From Candida dubliniensis CD36 (lineage: Eukaryota > Ascomycota > Pichiomycetes > Serinales > Debaryomycetaceae), in NCBI RefSeq assembly GCF_000026945.1, contig NC_012865.1, forward strand, positions 1 through 64,000: 64,000 nt of DNA, read 5' to 3'. Position 1 is the stretch's first letter. Each line of letters opens with the position of its first letter. A program made the translations under genes and the position numbers. Under the pieces are notes generated by a model. The model was not told where the DNA came from. It made no database searches and saw only the letters and a list, made by a program, of their open reading frames with translations. Positions 44,916 to 57,203 of this stretch are shown here, piece after piece.

Positions 44916-47522
44916 ATGTTATCACAGTATAACGAACAACTTGCTGCGGGTGACAATGTTGACGGATTCAACAATGGTAAACAAGCAAATGCAACGTTAT
45001 ATTCCTTTGATTTTGTTGATGCAGATGATTTCTTAGACTCAATATCAGGGGCGTTGCCAAATAGTGCCCATAACAATGTCAGTGTTAACACCAGCAACAC
45101 CAACGATATTACATTTGAAGATATGAATATCATGAATCCAAATATCTATTCTCCAGTATCAGCAGCAAGCGGTGACGATTATGCACATACTTCTGGCCAA
45201 CCCATGGTTAGTGAAGGGAGTAACTACACTGGACAGAACTTTACTGATTATTTATCAGACAACTCCTTGGAGGGATATGATAACAAAAATGTAAATCATC
45301 CATTGAATGGAGTCGACATTGTCTTGTCTAACAAACGCTCTAATTCAACTTCAACTGGAAGTTTAAGTCACAATGAGGAAATCACACCAATTTCACATTA
45401 CTCAGTCGATTCAATAGTAACTTCACCAGAGCCTCCAATGAGTAAACAAGGTGAATTTCCACCTATTAAACGAAGCACAACCGTGAATTCAACCAATAGT
45501 ATCACCAACACCAAAAAATCATCGAAAGTCACTAAACCAAAATCAAAAGATAAGAACTCTCATAATATGATTGAAAAGAAATACAGAACCAACATCAACA
45601 CAAAAATCTTGGCTTTGAGAGATGCAGTACCTGCTCTTAGAATTGCTGCTGGTTGTGACGATGTTTCCATAGCTGATTTAGAAGGGTTGACGCCAGCATC
45701 TAAGTTGAATAAAGCTAGTGTTTTAACCAAAGCTACAGAATACATTAAACATTTGGAAAGCAAAAACTCCGTTTTGAAACAACAAAATATTGAATTGCAC
45801 AGATTAATTCAGCATGCCAACTTGAATCCAAAGTCTTTACCTCCACCTCCACAACAAATGCCAATGCAAACACCATTTCCACCACCACCACCACAACAAC
45901 AGCAACCAGGATTTGGCTTTTATCCACAGCAAAACCAATCGTTCAATGTTTCACCTGCTTCTCAATACCCCTCTCCTCAACAGCAAGTATCCCCAATCCA
46001 GCAACAGCCAGCACAACACCCACCACAACCTAATAGATATTTGTTGGGAGGTATGGCTGCTGTCATGGGTACCTCCTTATTTGGTGGATCAGGTGAGAAT
46101 GATTTCCGCAGTTTGGGTGCATTACCATTTTCATACTTGTTTCCTAACGCTATTCTCAATCCATCTCCATTGACTATTCAATTATGGACATTGACCAAGG
46201 TGTTGCTAGTTGTTGGAAGCTTGGCCAGCATTTTTATTCCAATGTATAAACAAGCACAACTTGAAAAGGACGAAAAATCCACTACTGTCCCCGAAACTTC
46301 GCTATTGGATTGGATTTTGATTTCAATAGGATTCAAAGTTCCTGCCAAGTTGTCAGCCTCTAAAAGAGACGCTATATTATCCAATTTACAAGGAGGAAAT
46401 AATTGGCCACAATTGGTTTCTGATTATTTCTATTTGACTGGTTGTGAAATAAATTTTGAAAATTGCTTTTTATCTTTGGTATTAGGCTCAATGATTAGAC
46501 ACAGATTACCTAGGGTTGCAAAGGTTTTGAATCATTATTTGCTGATGAAGGAATCTTTGCTTTTGAATCTTGACTACAAGGGAGCTGACAAATCATTGAA
46601 AAGATTAAATCAATTGGTTGGTAAGGTTGATGGAATTTCCATATTCGAGAGTACTAATTTGACAACTAGATTAACCAATGTTTTTACCAATAGTCGGATC
46701 AATGCAAATATAGTTGATGGACAAAATCATGTGAAGTACATTGAATTTTATCAACGCAACATTAACGATTATTATGCAATCATTTTCAATTGGAGGTTGT
46801 TGGAACTTATTCACGAATTGAATGTAACTTATTTGGAAGAATTGAATGACGACCAATCACAAATATTAACTGATTTGAAGATCATTGAAGTATTCATTGG
46901 TGAACAGGACGATAAGTTGTTTGGTTATTATCAATTATTTACCAGTATTTTAAATGCCAATTATGCTCCGTATTTGTTTGAGAGTTTGAAAGATAAAGTT
47001 GAATCATCGTTGGAGAAATTTAGAATTGCTTATGAAGGAATTGATTTAACAGATCACGAAATTCACAATACTTCGTCTGAAGATGAACACGAAGACGATC
47101 CTGTTGTTTCTAAATATGTGCCACCGTTAAAGTCACAGAAATCATTAATCTCATCGTTGAACTTGGTAAATGAAGAAGAGTTTATAATACTAACATGCTC
47201 ATTGACTATTTACTACTACAAGAATAAAGAATATGACCGTGCATTGAAAATATTGAGCTACTTGAGATTGGACGATGATGCCAAAACAGTCAGTCTTTTA
47301 ACGTTTACTGCATTGATGACATTGATCAATGAGTTGATACCGGGTAGAATTGAAGACAATGATAATTTGGACTCAGCCATTAAAATCTGTCGCGATTGGC
47401 TTGAGAATCCTGATTTAACTCGATACATGGATGAAAATATCAAACATGAATTAACGAAAATTGTGGTCAATAAAGGCATGATTGTTAATGGAATTGACGT
47501 TAATGAGAGTGATGAGGAATGA
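44916..47522 (+). CDS. CPH2: SREBP-type bHLH transcription factor
   Basis: 868 aa from ATG 44916. After an acidic, Asn/Ser-rich N-terminus, the bHLH (about 215-300) reads SHNMIEKKYRTNINTKILAL and ends with LNKASVLTKATEYIKHLESK. The Tyr in KKYRTNIN is the mark of the SREBP subclass, which can bind both E-boxes and SRE sites. A Pro/Gln-rich part follows. A likely membrane segment pair (about 375-440) contains IQLWTLTKVLLVVGSLASIF, and a long C-terminal helical region ends in an acidic NESDEE. Length and order fit C. albicans Cph2, a regulator of hyphal growth and tetrapyrrole/haem genes. Hms1, the relative, is shorter. It may be activated by release from the ER, as for other SREBPs. Confidence 0.9.
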   Translation: MLSQYNEQLAAGDNVDGFNNGKQANATLYSFDFVDADDFLDSISGALPNSAHNNVSVNTSNTNDITFEDMNIMNPNIYSPVSAASGDDYAHTSGQPMVSEGSNYTGQNFTDYLSDNSLEGYDNKNVNHPLNGVDIVLSNKRSNSTSTGSLSHNEEITPISHYSVDSIVTSPEPPMSKQGEFPPIKRSTTVNSTNSITNTKKSSKVTKPKSKDKNSHNMIEKKYRTNINTKILALRDAVPALRIAAGCDDVSIADLEGLTPASKLNKASVLTKATEYIKHLESKNSVLKQQNIELHRLIQHANLNPKSLPPPPQQMPMQTPFPPPPPQQQQPGFGFYPQQNQSFNVSPASQYPSPQQQVSPIQQQPAQHPPQPNRYLLGGMAAVMGTSLFGGSGENDFRSLGALPFSYLFPNAILNPSPLTIQLWTLTKVLLVVGSLASIFIPMYKQAQLEKDEKSTTVPETSLLDWILISIGFKVPAKLSASKRDAILSNLQGGNNWPQLVSDYFYLTGCEINFENCFLSLVLGSMIRHRLPRVAKVLNHYLLMKESLLLNLDYKGADKSLKRLNQLVGKVDGISIFESTNLTTRLTNVFTNSRINANIVDGQNHVKYIEFYQRNINDYYAIIFNWRLLELIHELNVTYLEELNDDQSQILTDLKIIEVFIGEQDDKLFGYYQLFTSILNANYAPYLFESLKDKVESSLEKFRIAYEGIDLTDHEIHNTSSEDEHEDDPVVSKYVPPLKSQKSLISSLNLVNEEEFIILTCSLTIYYYKNKEYDRALKILSYLRLDDDAKTVSLLTFTALMTLINELIPGRIEDNDNLDSAIKICRDWLENPDLTRYMDENIKHELTKIVVNKGMIVNGIDVNESDEE

Positions 47523-50500
47523 AGGCTGACTGATATAGATTGTTTTAATAATTTTTTTGTTTCATAATTAATGTGGGTTGTGGTATTATTTGCAAATGTG
47601 TGTGTTTTTCTTTCTTGTTTTTTTATTGTTTTCATTTAATTATTTATATAATTTATTGTGTTTATTTAATATATCGATAACCTGATTCTTTGCTTATACG
47701 ATTTTCCTAGTGCTGATGTAAAGCCATTGGGCAATATTTCCTGATATCTTCTTTTTTTTTTTTGGGTTTAGATTTGCAAATAGAAATATACCCAAAAAAA
47801 GATTATATACTTACCTTTCATGAGATTCGGCATGTGCCAAAGAAAAAGGGGTTTATAATTGATTTGCGACTATCTTCGAAGGAAGGAGTTGTTCACTGCG
47901 ACATTTCTAGTTCTTTATCTCAAACTAGTAGTTCTTGCATCAACCAAATCTTCATACAGAAGTCTAAAATGTTCAATTAGTTGAATTCATTGCACCAGGT
48001 ATCAAAACACACGTTAGAACTTGTTTCCACTCTGTGCAATTCATCCAAAAAGAGTTAAATATCTTTGGTTACAGTCCAGCACATTGCAACCCTACAAATT
48101 AATATTGATATTTATTATCCTTCTACCTCAGTTGCATTTTTAAACTGTGCAGAATGTGTGACTATATCAATTCAATCTACTTATTGAAATATAACAAGTT
48201 AATGGTGCCCAAAACGAATGCAAGATTTCGCCTTTTTTTATAAGATTACCGAGCATACCCGTCCTGTCACAGATGCAGATTTATAAACATCATTGAATTA
48301 TGTTGAATAAAAACAAAAAGTAACAAAAAATAATGCTGTTCATACATGAGTGATGTAACTTGAAATTTATAAATTACAACTGCTACAAAGCAAAAGCATT
48401 TTAAACTTCTTTAAGTAATGTTACATAACAATTGTTGTTTTTGGACCAACTATTAAAGAAATATAATCATAAAGACAACCAAAATTGGCATTAGAAAGAA
48501 GAAACCAAGGTGCATTCGAGTGTGTTATGGTTACAGTTTGCCAAAATATCAGTAGCTTTATAATTATATTTTTTTCTTTTCTGGTCGTATATGCAAAATA
48601 CAAGATCCAATTATCAATTGAAATGAAACATTGGTTAACATCATAAAACACACATTATCCCAAGCAATAACGCTGGGTGGAAATATCGGATATAATATTA
48701 TTCTCTACAAAAATACAACAACTGGCGATAAAGAACACAAAGTGTTATGATGTCAGTAATGTTCCCAATCTTGTATACGGGTTGTTCTTTCCTATAACAA
48801 ATTAACAATAGAAATGACAGAAATAACACCAGTGCATTAAGCCATACATCTAATTGACGGCAAAAATTCCGAATGTGCCCGTAATGATTGCCTTTATTCA
48901 CTTGCATATGTAGCAAATTATAGCTAACTACTACCACCGAAATTTCATTCTATCAGCCGCCACTTGGTTGCTCTTCCAATTGTGTAACAAGTCTATTTCA
49001 GAATACAACATTAAATGAAATAGAGGAGCAACAAAGACCTTTAGTAACCCGAAATGATAAATTGTTGACTAAAACTCCTTTTTTTTTTTCAAGCATCTTT
49101 GTAAATAGATAATAACAAAACTGAATTATAACCACACACATTAAAATTACACAAAGCATAAACTCTTGTAAAACGTGCGACTGATGACATTCATCTGCTC
49201 AAACATTTATACGAATTGCTCATCAAGTATAATCCAGCCCTAGTAATAACCTCTGACATCCAATATCAAAAGGGATTGTTTTTAATCTGAATTGGCTTAG
49301 AACCTATCATATCTTAATACGTTGTTGATTTGTATATGGCTTTCTATAATTAAGATTTATAATTGAAGTTTTTTTTTTTTTTTTTTTTTTTTTATAGCAC
49401 ATTTAGCGTAACTAGTTGGAACAGGAAGAAGCTACAAGATGACGAATTGTGCATAACCCACAATTTCAAGTTAAACTTACTTTTAACTTAAAGTTTTGTA
49501 GATTTGATTCTAATTACAATGAATTATTCGGCAATCTCACAAGTCCAAGTACAACTTTAATTCAATTGAGGCAAAAAAAAAAAGAAAATAAATCAGGACA
49601 ACAATTAACAATCCAATTCTTGGTGTAATTACAGCTATTAAGCCAAAGAGAATTTCAAGAATTTAAGTGATATGCATATACGTAGATGTAGACTTTAAAT
49701 AATCTAAAAAAAATCATTGAGATAGTTACCACAAAAAGCCCTTGCCATCGCCTCCGCCGAAGGAGCCAGCTGATTCACTGAATTTTAATTTCAAATTCCA
49801 CTACTAATTCCATATACATCCTAAATTATTAGAAGTTTTGCATGTGAATACCTTGTGTATATGCAAAATGTTTATTAATTCCGAGTTCTTGAATTTAGGT
49901 TTTAACATAAGCTTGGTTCGTGAGGTAAAATTCTTCACTTCTATGTCTTGCTCTTTGAATTATCACAGAAAGATGGTGACTTCTTTGAGAGGCTTTTCAC
50001 ACAGCAAGTGTCATACGATTTTTATCTTCCAGCTATGTTCCATAAACCAAGAACATCTTAACAAGAAGTTTACACTTGTAGCGCCACGATACCTTCCACG
50101 CAAAAACAAAGGAAATATTATATGGCGTCAGCTTAATACCATAAACTTAGTTGATAAGATCCTATTCCTTTGTTGAGTTACAAGGTCATGTGCAAATAAA
50201 TCGTATTACCTATGTTAACCTGTCATTTTGGTTTACTAGGTAAAGAGATAATGTTAAGAACGTTGGTATACGAGAATTTATTCAGTAAGGTGTCATTCTC
50301 TCCTTTCTTTTTTCTTTTTTTTTTTTTTTTTTTGGAATGATGGTTTGTTAACAATAAGAATGGAAAATAACACAATATTAATACAATAGAAGAAAATTAA
50401 ACAAGTTTCTTTCTCTTGTTTATAGAATCATTCTGGAAACTCAATGGAAACCGCATCAAGCGGTTAATTTAAAAGTCAACTTCGTAATTCTTGTGGGCGT

Positions 50501-52870
50501 TAAAGAATGACAACTGAAGTGAAACAACACAATTACAAGGCAGGAAAACAGTCCAAAAGCATGTTATCATCCAGAGTTGAATATATTTAACTTTCTAACA
50601 TTCTCAATGCTCCAAAAATAACATATACTTTATCACTCTTCACATATACGTAAATACACTTATACTTCTTGTAATGAGAAATATAATCTGTCATTAAAGT
50701 CTAATAATTTATAAATTACATCTATATGTATTATAATTGTGAGGCAAGCATTATTATTATTATTATTATTGTGTTATTGGTTATTGGGTAGTAGTAGTAC
50801 ATTGTTTAAACTTCTATTATGTTTCAATTGCAATGTTGCTCACATACATGACTCACATTATTCTTCGATAATCTAAAAATAAGAAGAAAAAAAAAAAAAA
50901 AAACAAAATAAACGTTTCTTTTTGATCATTCAAAAATAACAAATTATTTCGTCATTCAAAACAAATTCTTTATATAATTCAACATCTTAATAACATATCT
51001 TTCAACTGAATTAAAACTAAAATGTAATCAGTTTAGGTTCCATTTTCTTTCACCTTTGTGTTTGTGATTGTAAATGAATTTTAGTGTAAGTTTCTTTTTT
51101 TTTTTTCTTGTTAAATGTTTAAATAATTAAAATTTGGAATCTCCAGATATCAAAAGACGATGGGAAGAATTTCAGCAAGGCAAATAATAAAAATAAATTA
51201 AAATAAAAAAAAAAAAAAAAAAAGTATAAATGTATCGTCGACTCTACTTTAAAGTTTATAATATTGATATTCCCCTCCTCCTCCTCCTCTTGCTAGTTTT
51301 CTATTTTCAATATTACCAACACCATTTTGAGTTTTAGTCAACAACTCACTTCATAGGTATGTACTGATACTTTATTCACATAAACATATATAAACCCTCA
51401 TATGATTCCTTGTTTCTGTAACTATCACAACTATCTAATAAATCTATATGATTCCTGTGATGGAAACTATCAAGATCTTCTAATTATTGCTAATACAAAC
51501 CGGGGCATTTCCAAACTAAGAAAAAAAAATTACCAAAAAGCAAAGCAAGAAAACAAGAAAAAAAAAATTGTCTAATAAAACAGGAATGAAGTCACTCCAT
51601 TTAATCCATGATAATTATATGAGAAAATATGTACTATATGTTAGTGATTGATTATAAATGAGTAAAATAACCTAAACTTGAATTACTAACAAAAGATATA
51701 TCAATTTAGTTATTTAATTTCAACAAGTGATATTTATAAATAACATAGTCCATAAGAAAATTGGTGTCAAAACTCGACTATAATTGACATCGATCATTAT
51801 TTAGGCCACAAAGAAAAAAAAAAAAAAAAAGAAACAAAAAAAAGACATATTACAGAAAGAAAGAAAGAAAGAGAGAGAAAGAGAGAAGAGAAGTGAAGCA
51901 ACGACATTCTCCTTCCCACCCATCAATAGTATAGCTACGACATTTACTGAAGACAAAAAAAATTTCCTTTTTCTTTCGAGTGGCAGTGCCACAAACCAGA
52001 GACAAGGCAACTAACTGCAGACTAAAGAATTACGTACTTCCAAACTTTTATAGTTGGGAAAGAAAAAAAAATCACTAAAGACAACTAAGCATTACCTTGG
52101 GTCCAAACTTTACAAAAGAATTTAGAGTTCCTACAATTGCTTCAATTCACCTGAGACAAAAAATAATATTCTCAAGCATATATATTAACCAATTTGCAGG
52201 TTGAGATAAAATCTTTAAGGTCCGTTCTTTGCTGTCTATTATTATTTTTAACTAACTTGACACAAACATTATTTCACATCCAAAGTTATTAGGCTACTGT
52301 GACACACAAACACACGCACATACATAGCATCAAATCCTCCCCGATTACCTAATCCTGTTACACCTACTTCCAATTCTCCTAGAAATTTATCAACTTGTGT
52401 CTTACTACCTTGTAATAACAATATAATTTCTAACAATTGTCATCAACTATACTGGAATTAATTTACGTGTGATTTCTTAAACATCAACAATACACCAAGA
52501 GATTACGAGATAGGTAATAAGATTAAGAACAACAATCAAGACAACCACCACCGTTCAAAACAAAAATAGAAAAAGTCGGAAAGGAATAGTTTTCTATTGT
52601 ATTTTTGTGTGGTTTCTAAATTGACATTGAATCTTTTTTGTAAGGAAGGAAAGCCAAAACAAAACAGGGAAAAAAAAGTCCACCAAAAGTGAGACAGTGA
52701 GACAGAGAGGTAAAAAAAAAAAAAAAAAAAGAGAACAAGGATTTATTATCAAAACGAAAAAAAAAAAAAAATAAAAAACTAAAAAAAAAATAAAAAAAGT
52801 TTTTTTTGTTTGTCCTTTTTTCCCCCCTAAAAACAACCATAGGAAGCCAGAAAATTTACTATTATTAGCC
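47523..52870. other. 5.3-kb gene-free, A+T-rich interval
   Basis: No convincing gene, tRNA or repeat family is found over 5.3 kb between two plus-strand regulator genes. It contains many long homopolymer runs (for example T-runs at 49372-49393 and 50317-50333, A-runs at 50888-50903 and 51210-51224) and a small GC-rich hairpin CTCCGCCGAAGGAG at 49756-49769. The best minus and plus frames (about 70-112 codons) lack ATG support or follow homopolymers. The likely explanations are a very long promoter and 5' leader of the downstream gene, unseen non-coding RNA, or a small regional centromere. Confidence 0.5.
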
Positions 52871-54431
52871 ATGTCAGATTCTGAAGATTCCGAAGATTTA
52901 AATCAATATACTATTGACGATTATTACAAACTTGTTAGACCTCTACTAGAGGCTAATAACATCAATGCAAACTATTTGGACAATCACAAACTACTACGAA
53001 CTTTGGTCGACTTTAGTTTATCGCACTCATTGTCATTAAAAAATTTACAAAAACGAGACTTGGAGTTTCGAAACTTAATCCCGGAAAAGATAAACTATGT
53101 CGATAGTTTAATAATTAAAACCAAGGCCTATAATGAACCTCAGTTTTCTGGATGTTTCCGAAACCGGTACATTGAGTTTTGTCCTCATTTTGCCATTGCT
53201 GCTTATTTATTCAGCCGTTTCCATATCGCTGATGAATATGGAGCATACGAGTTTATATTTACCGACTCGATAAAAAAAATATCTTTGGAAAATGTCAAGT
53301 TATTAAAAGGTAATTCGAAGCACCTGGCAATATCTTATAGCCAACAACACAAGTCGGCTATTAATGCTTTGAGTATAAGTGGCTTGGATTATAAGGATGT
53401 AAATTTAACCAAACTTTTGACTACGCATAACAATAATGAAACACTAGAGAACATGGGTAGATTGGCCAAGAATTCAGTCAAGGAACTATCTTGTCCATTA
53501 ATGTTGGCATTAGCTGGGTTTAATAGTTTTGAAGATTATGAAATAATAAGGAATTCAATAGACCCCCCTCAACAATTACTAGATAAGATATTTCCCTTTC
53601 TAACCAATATCATCGACGATTCTACTTCTTCCAAAGATTTGTTACAAATAAAAGAGTTGTTTTCAATGTTAAGAAGGAGTCTCTGCCAGGATATGGTAAT
53701 CATCAAGAAAAAATACCCCTATAACCCATTATCAAAAAGTGAAATATTTAATTCGCCCGAGTTTCTGGACTTTGTTCAATCCATTGAAAATGAAACCCCC
53801 GGAAAGTTGGACACAATAATAAATAACTCCTGTTTCATTCCCAAAGATCACCCTATGCCTAGTGGCGATCTTTTGGTCGCCGGTTCCGGTGATAATAAAA
53901 ATTCCGAATCTGAGATGAAGGAACCGATATCAAAGGACTTAGAAAACCAACTTTCTATATTAGCACGGCAACAAAAAGAGCTCGATAAGTCTTTCTACAA
54001 ATTCACTGAATCCCAAACTGAGATTTTCCTGCAACAAAGCGAGCTTATGCAAAAAGTCAACAATACGTTAAACGGGGTCATGATTTTATTATCTGCACAA
54101 AACAAAACTTCCATCCCATTACTCCAGCAAGCGGCTCAAGAAACCCAAAATTACATTTCAAATGTGGGACAATCGAATATTGAACGAGGAATGAACAATA
54201 CTGCCGAATTACTAAATGCTTTGAACTCAAATTCTGGACACCCTCAATCCCAATCTCAACCACAATCGCATTCATCAACTTCACTACTACCACTGACGCA
54301 AGCACCACAACCAGTAGCATCTTCATTGTCAAATTTATTACATCCCCAAGCACTGGAGTTTCCTCGAGCCGCGCTTTCAGAACCACCACAAGTTCAACCA
54401 TTACTTACACAGCGACATGCAATGCCCTTGC

Positions 54432-54489
<58 letters not shown>

Positions 54490-55012
54490 GCAACAACAAT
54501 TTTATATGCACACGTCAAATTCACCTTCAATTCATCAATCTGCAGCTATGGTGCCTATGGCATCGTATCCTTCGACCACAACAACATCTGCAGCTACAGT
54601 ACAGAGACAAATACCAGCACAACCACAACCTTCTTCTAGTGCAGACATTGGTTTGACTCCAGAACAAATGGAACGACAACGCGTTTTACATAGACGATTA
54701 TCAAGGCAAGCAACGACGTTATTTGAAATGTGGGACGATTTCAAGTCAATGGAAAAAGCACTTCAAGATCATGATATCACAGTTACAGAGTGGCTAAAAT
54801 TACACGGTAGTTCAGAACGGCAATTCCGTCATACTAGATTGAAAATCATCAGATTTATTGAGGAAGAAGCCCAACATCGTAATACTAGTGTTGAGATTGT
54901 CAAAGAACTATTGCATAATAAAATGAGAAATAGGCTAAGGCCGTGGACATTGGATGAAGTCCAAAGAATGTTGACGGCCAATAAACGGATTAATTTAGAT
55001 GACGATAGTTAG
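52871..55012 (+). CDS. GCR1_C-domain DNA-binding regulator
   Basis: 713 aa from ATG 52871. Residues 1-315 are an ordered helical domain without zinc ligands (TIDDYYKLVRPLLEANNINA, YIEFCPHFAIAAYLFSRF, KELSCPLMLALAGF). It recalls the non-catalytic recombinase-like or centromere-binding domains of GCR1/Ndc10-type proteins, though that match is weak. A coiled coil follows (about 355-420, SILARQQKELDKSFYKFTES), then a Gln-rich part with about 24 consecutive Gln (about 520-543). The C-terminal ~100 residues (LFEMWDDFKSMEKALQDHDI, HGSSERQFRHTRLKIIRFIE) are a GCR1_C/Myb-like DNA-binding domain. It is a nuclear transcription factor by inference; the target genes are unknown. Confidence 0.8.
54430..54500 (+). 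repeat. CAA/CAG repeat coding polyglutamine
   Basis: An almost pure CAA tract, broken by a CAG near its end, encodes about 24 Gln in the GCR1_C-domain protein. Such tracts commonly vary in length between strains. Confidence 0.9.
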
Positions 55013-57203
55013 AGTTTATAAGTTGTTTGTATAATTTACATAATTAAGATTGGAAGAGAATTAGACAACACTAAAAAGGTGTGTCTAATGTGGTACACCA
55101 TTATCAAGCCCATGCCAAACTAATACCAGTCTCAAAATAATCTTTATATTTTTGATTTGGATCATCAAGATTTATATCCCCCCTCCTCTGATATTTTCTG
55201 AATCACATACGACTAGCAGTGTAAATTCTTCTTATGCCTTTAATATTGAAAATGGATATTTGTACTGCCATGATTGTTTCTGGGAAAGTTGGACACATCC
55301 TATCTTAAATGAAAGTTGGCAAAGCGTTATCTTCCTGTCAAAAAAAAAAAAAAAAATTGTTTCACATTCAAATTAAATACAAAAAGAGGAACTCAGATCC
55401 TATTCCTTTTGCTTCATCATGAAACCCTACCTCTCTTTTAATTTGGTTATAATTATATTTATACCACTAAACGAGGCTGTATTGGTATTGATTTATTTCT
55501 CTGTTGACTTTGAATTGCTGACTTTTGAACCGTCAAAGAAATCGAAGACGACTGGGGCTTTTAGTCGCAGTTAACATGGGGAGGGAGCCAACATAGGTTC
55601 ACGACATTTTTGTTAATATTCTTTTCTTATTATGACTGAGTAAATAGCACAAACTGACTGACTTTTTGTTGGGCATTTCTGTCAGTCACGGGACTTGGTG
55701 GTTTAAATTGATCATTTTCCCCCAAATTTCCTATTTTTGTATTCTTGATGTTATCGTCTAAATTTGTAGTTTTTTTTTTTGTTGTTTCGAACCTAAATGT
55801 CGTGCCAGGAACCAAAAAGCCTCCTTGTGCATATGTATTCGAACAATAAAGACAAACACCAGCATGGAACAGAAATAGTAAGACTCAAGGCGACAATGAT
55901 ACATCAAAAAATACAGGAACTCAGAATTATTAATGTAAGCAAAATCCTTAAGCTAGCGGTGTGTAGCAATTTTTTGTCTTATTGTCTTTTTAAAAGACAC
56001 AGAATACATTGGCTACACCTTCCCCATGATCGCTGGTGTTGTTTGGTCCCAGAGATAAATCGGAGAGTATTTCCTAAGCCACTACTTAGTTACTATTAAA
56101 AGAAGCTTTTTTTGTCATCTTACAGGTTAGAAGCAGCAGGTTGCATTGACGACTGCATGACTCGGATCATCTGATACATATTCTTTTATTGGGTGCAAAA
56201 GTTCTATTGTGCAACACTATAATATTTTACAGGATTGAATTTTTTTTTTTTTTTTTGGTGCGCACTACTACTTCAGATTTCAATGTCGTAAAAAATTTTT
56301 GGTTTCAGAAACGGCACCGGAAAGGGATAAGTCTGTAATTGCCTCGTTTCATTTTTTTTTTTTTTCCGGCGCAAGTTCTTGGTCCCCAACTCGTTGTTGT
56401 TGTTTTGAAGAAAGTTATGTCGCTAGGTGAATAACTTTGACATTGTCCAAAGCTAACATTCCCACTTTATATTACTTTTCTTTGTTCCTAATCATCGTCA
56501 ATTATAAATTTTTTTTTTTTTGAGAGTTTTTTTTTTGTGTTTAACATTTGTAAATTTGATGACAAATTTTAGGCTAAAACTGAATTAGATTATTTCATTG
56601 TAATTTGTTAATATTATCAAACCTTCGACGAAATCTTTAAACTTTGTAAATCAATCTCTCAATTTTTTTCTTGTTACAAAATCGTTTAAGAAATCGAAAA
56701 TAAAGTTATTGTTGTTTTTTTGGGTTTTTGTTCAACATTTAACCTTTTATGATACGAGCAGATGACACAATACTGGATTTTTTCTTTGCAAAACCAGACA
56801 ACGACATTTTTTTCTGGAGGGTTGTATGTATGACGATGATGTATATTCACTATCGAAAATATTCGATGATTTACAATTTTGCTGTTGTTGTTGTTGTTGT
56901 TGTTCCTGATCTTATAAAAACATTCTATTTCTTTTTCTTGGTTAGCAAAAATACGACAATATAAATGAATTGCCAGTTTTTTCACACTTTTGTGGGTGGG
57001 TTGATGGATCCATTTCTCGTCCTATTATAATTAATTTACTACAAACAATAAACAGATGGCATTTGCTCGTAACGATAAGTCCGCTAGTTGAAAGTCGAAA
57101 TTATCAACCACAACATACGCTGTTACTTTGTGTGTTCTAACACTCCTAGCAATTGGGATCTACAAGATTCGTCTTCTTCATATTCCAGTGCTAGAAGTTT
57201 CTT
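55013..57203. other. 2.2-kb gene-free region, convergent
   Basis: This lies between the 3' ends of the GCR1_C gene and the V-ATPase gene. It contains T-runs (56239-56257, 56351-56365, 56511-56521), a GTT7-type trinucleotide run at about 56883-56903, and weak open frames of under 100 codons with no features. Since both genes end here, no promoter is needed, so 2.2 kb is more than expected. I see no tRNA or LTR. Confidence 0.5.

Noticed and set aside
47690..47760. Possible C/D-box snoRNA (GCTGATGT ... CCTGAT)
   Set aside because: The interval between the boxes is short and no terminal stem or C'/D' pair is visible.
47524..52870. Frames of 60-112 codons in the long gap (for example 49838-50176)
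   Set aside because: The best one opens with TTG, not ATG, and none shows protein-like composition or motifs.
52594..52872. Minus-strand Phe-rich frames upstream of the GCR1_C gene
   Set aside because: Encoded by A-runs read in antisense; no protein-like composition.
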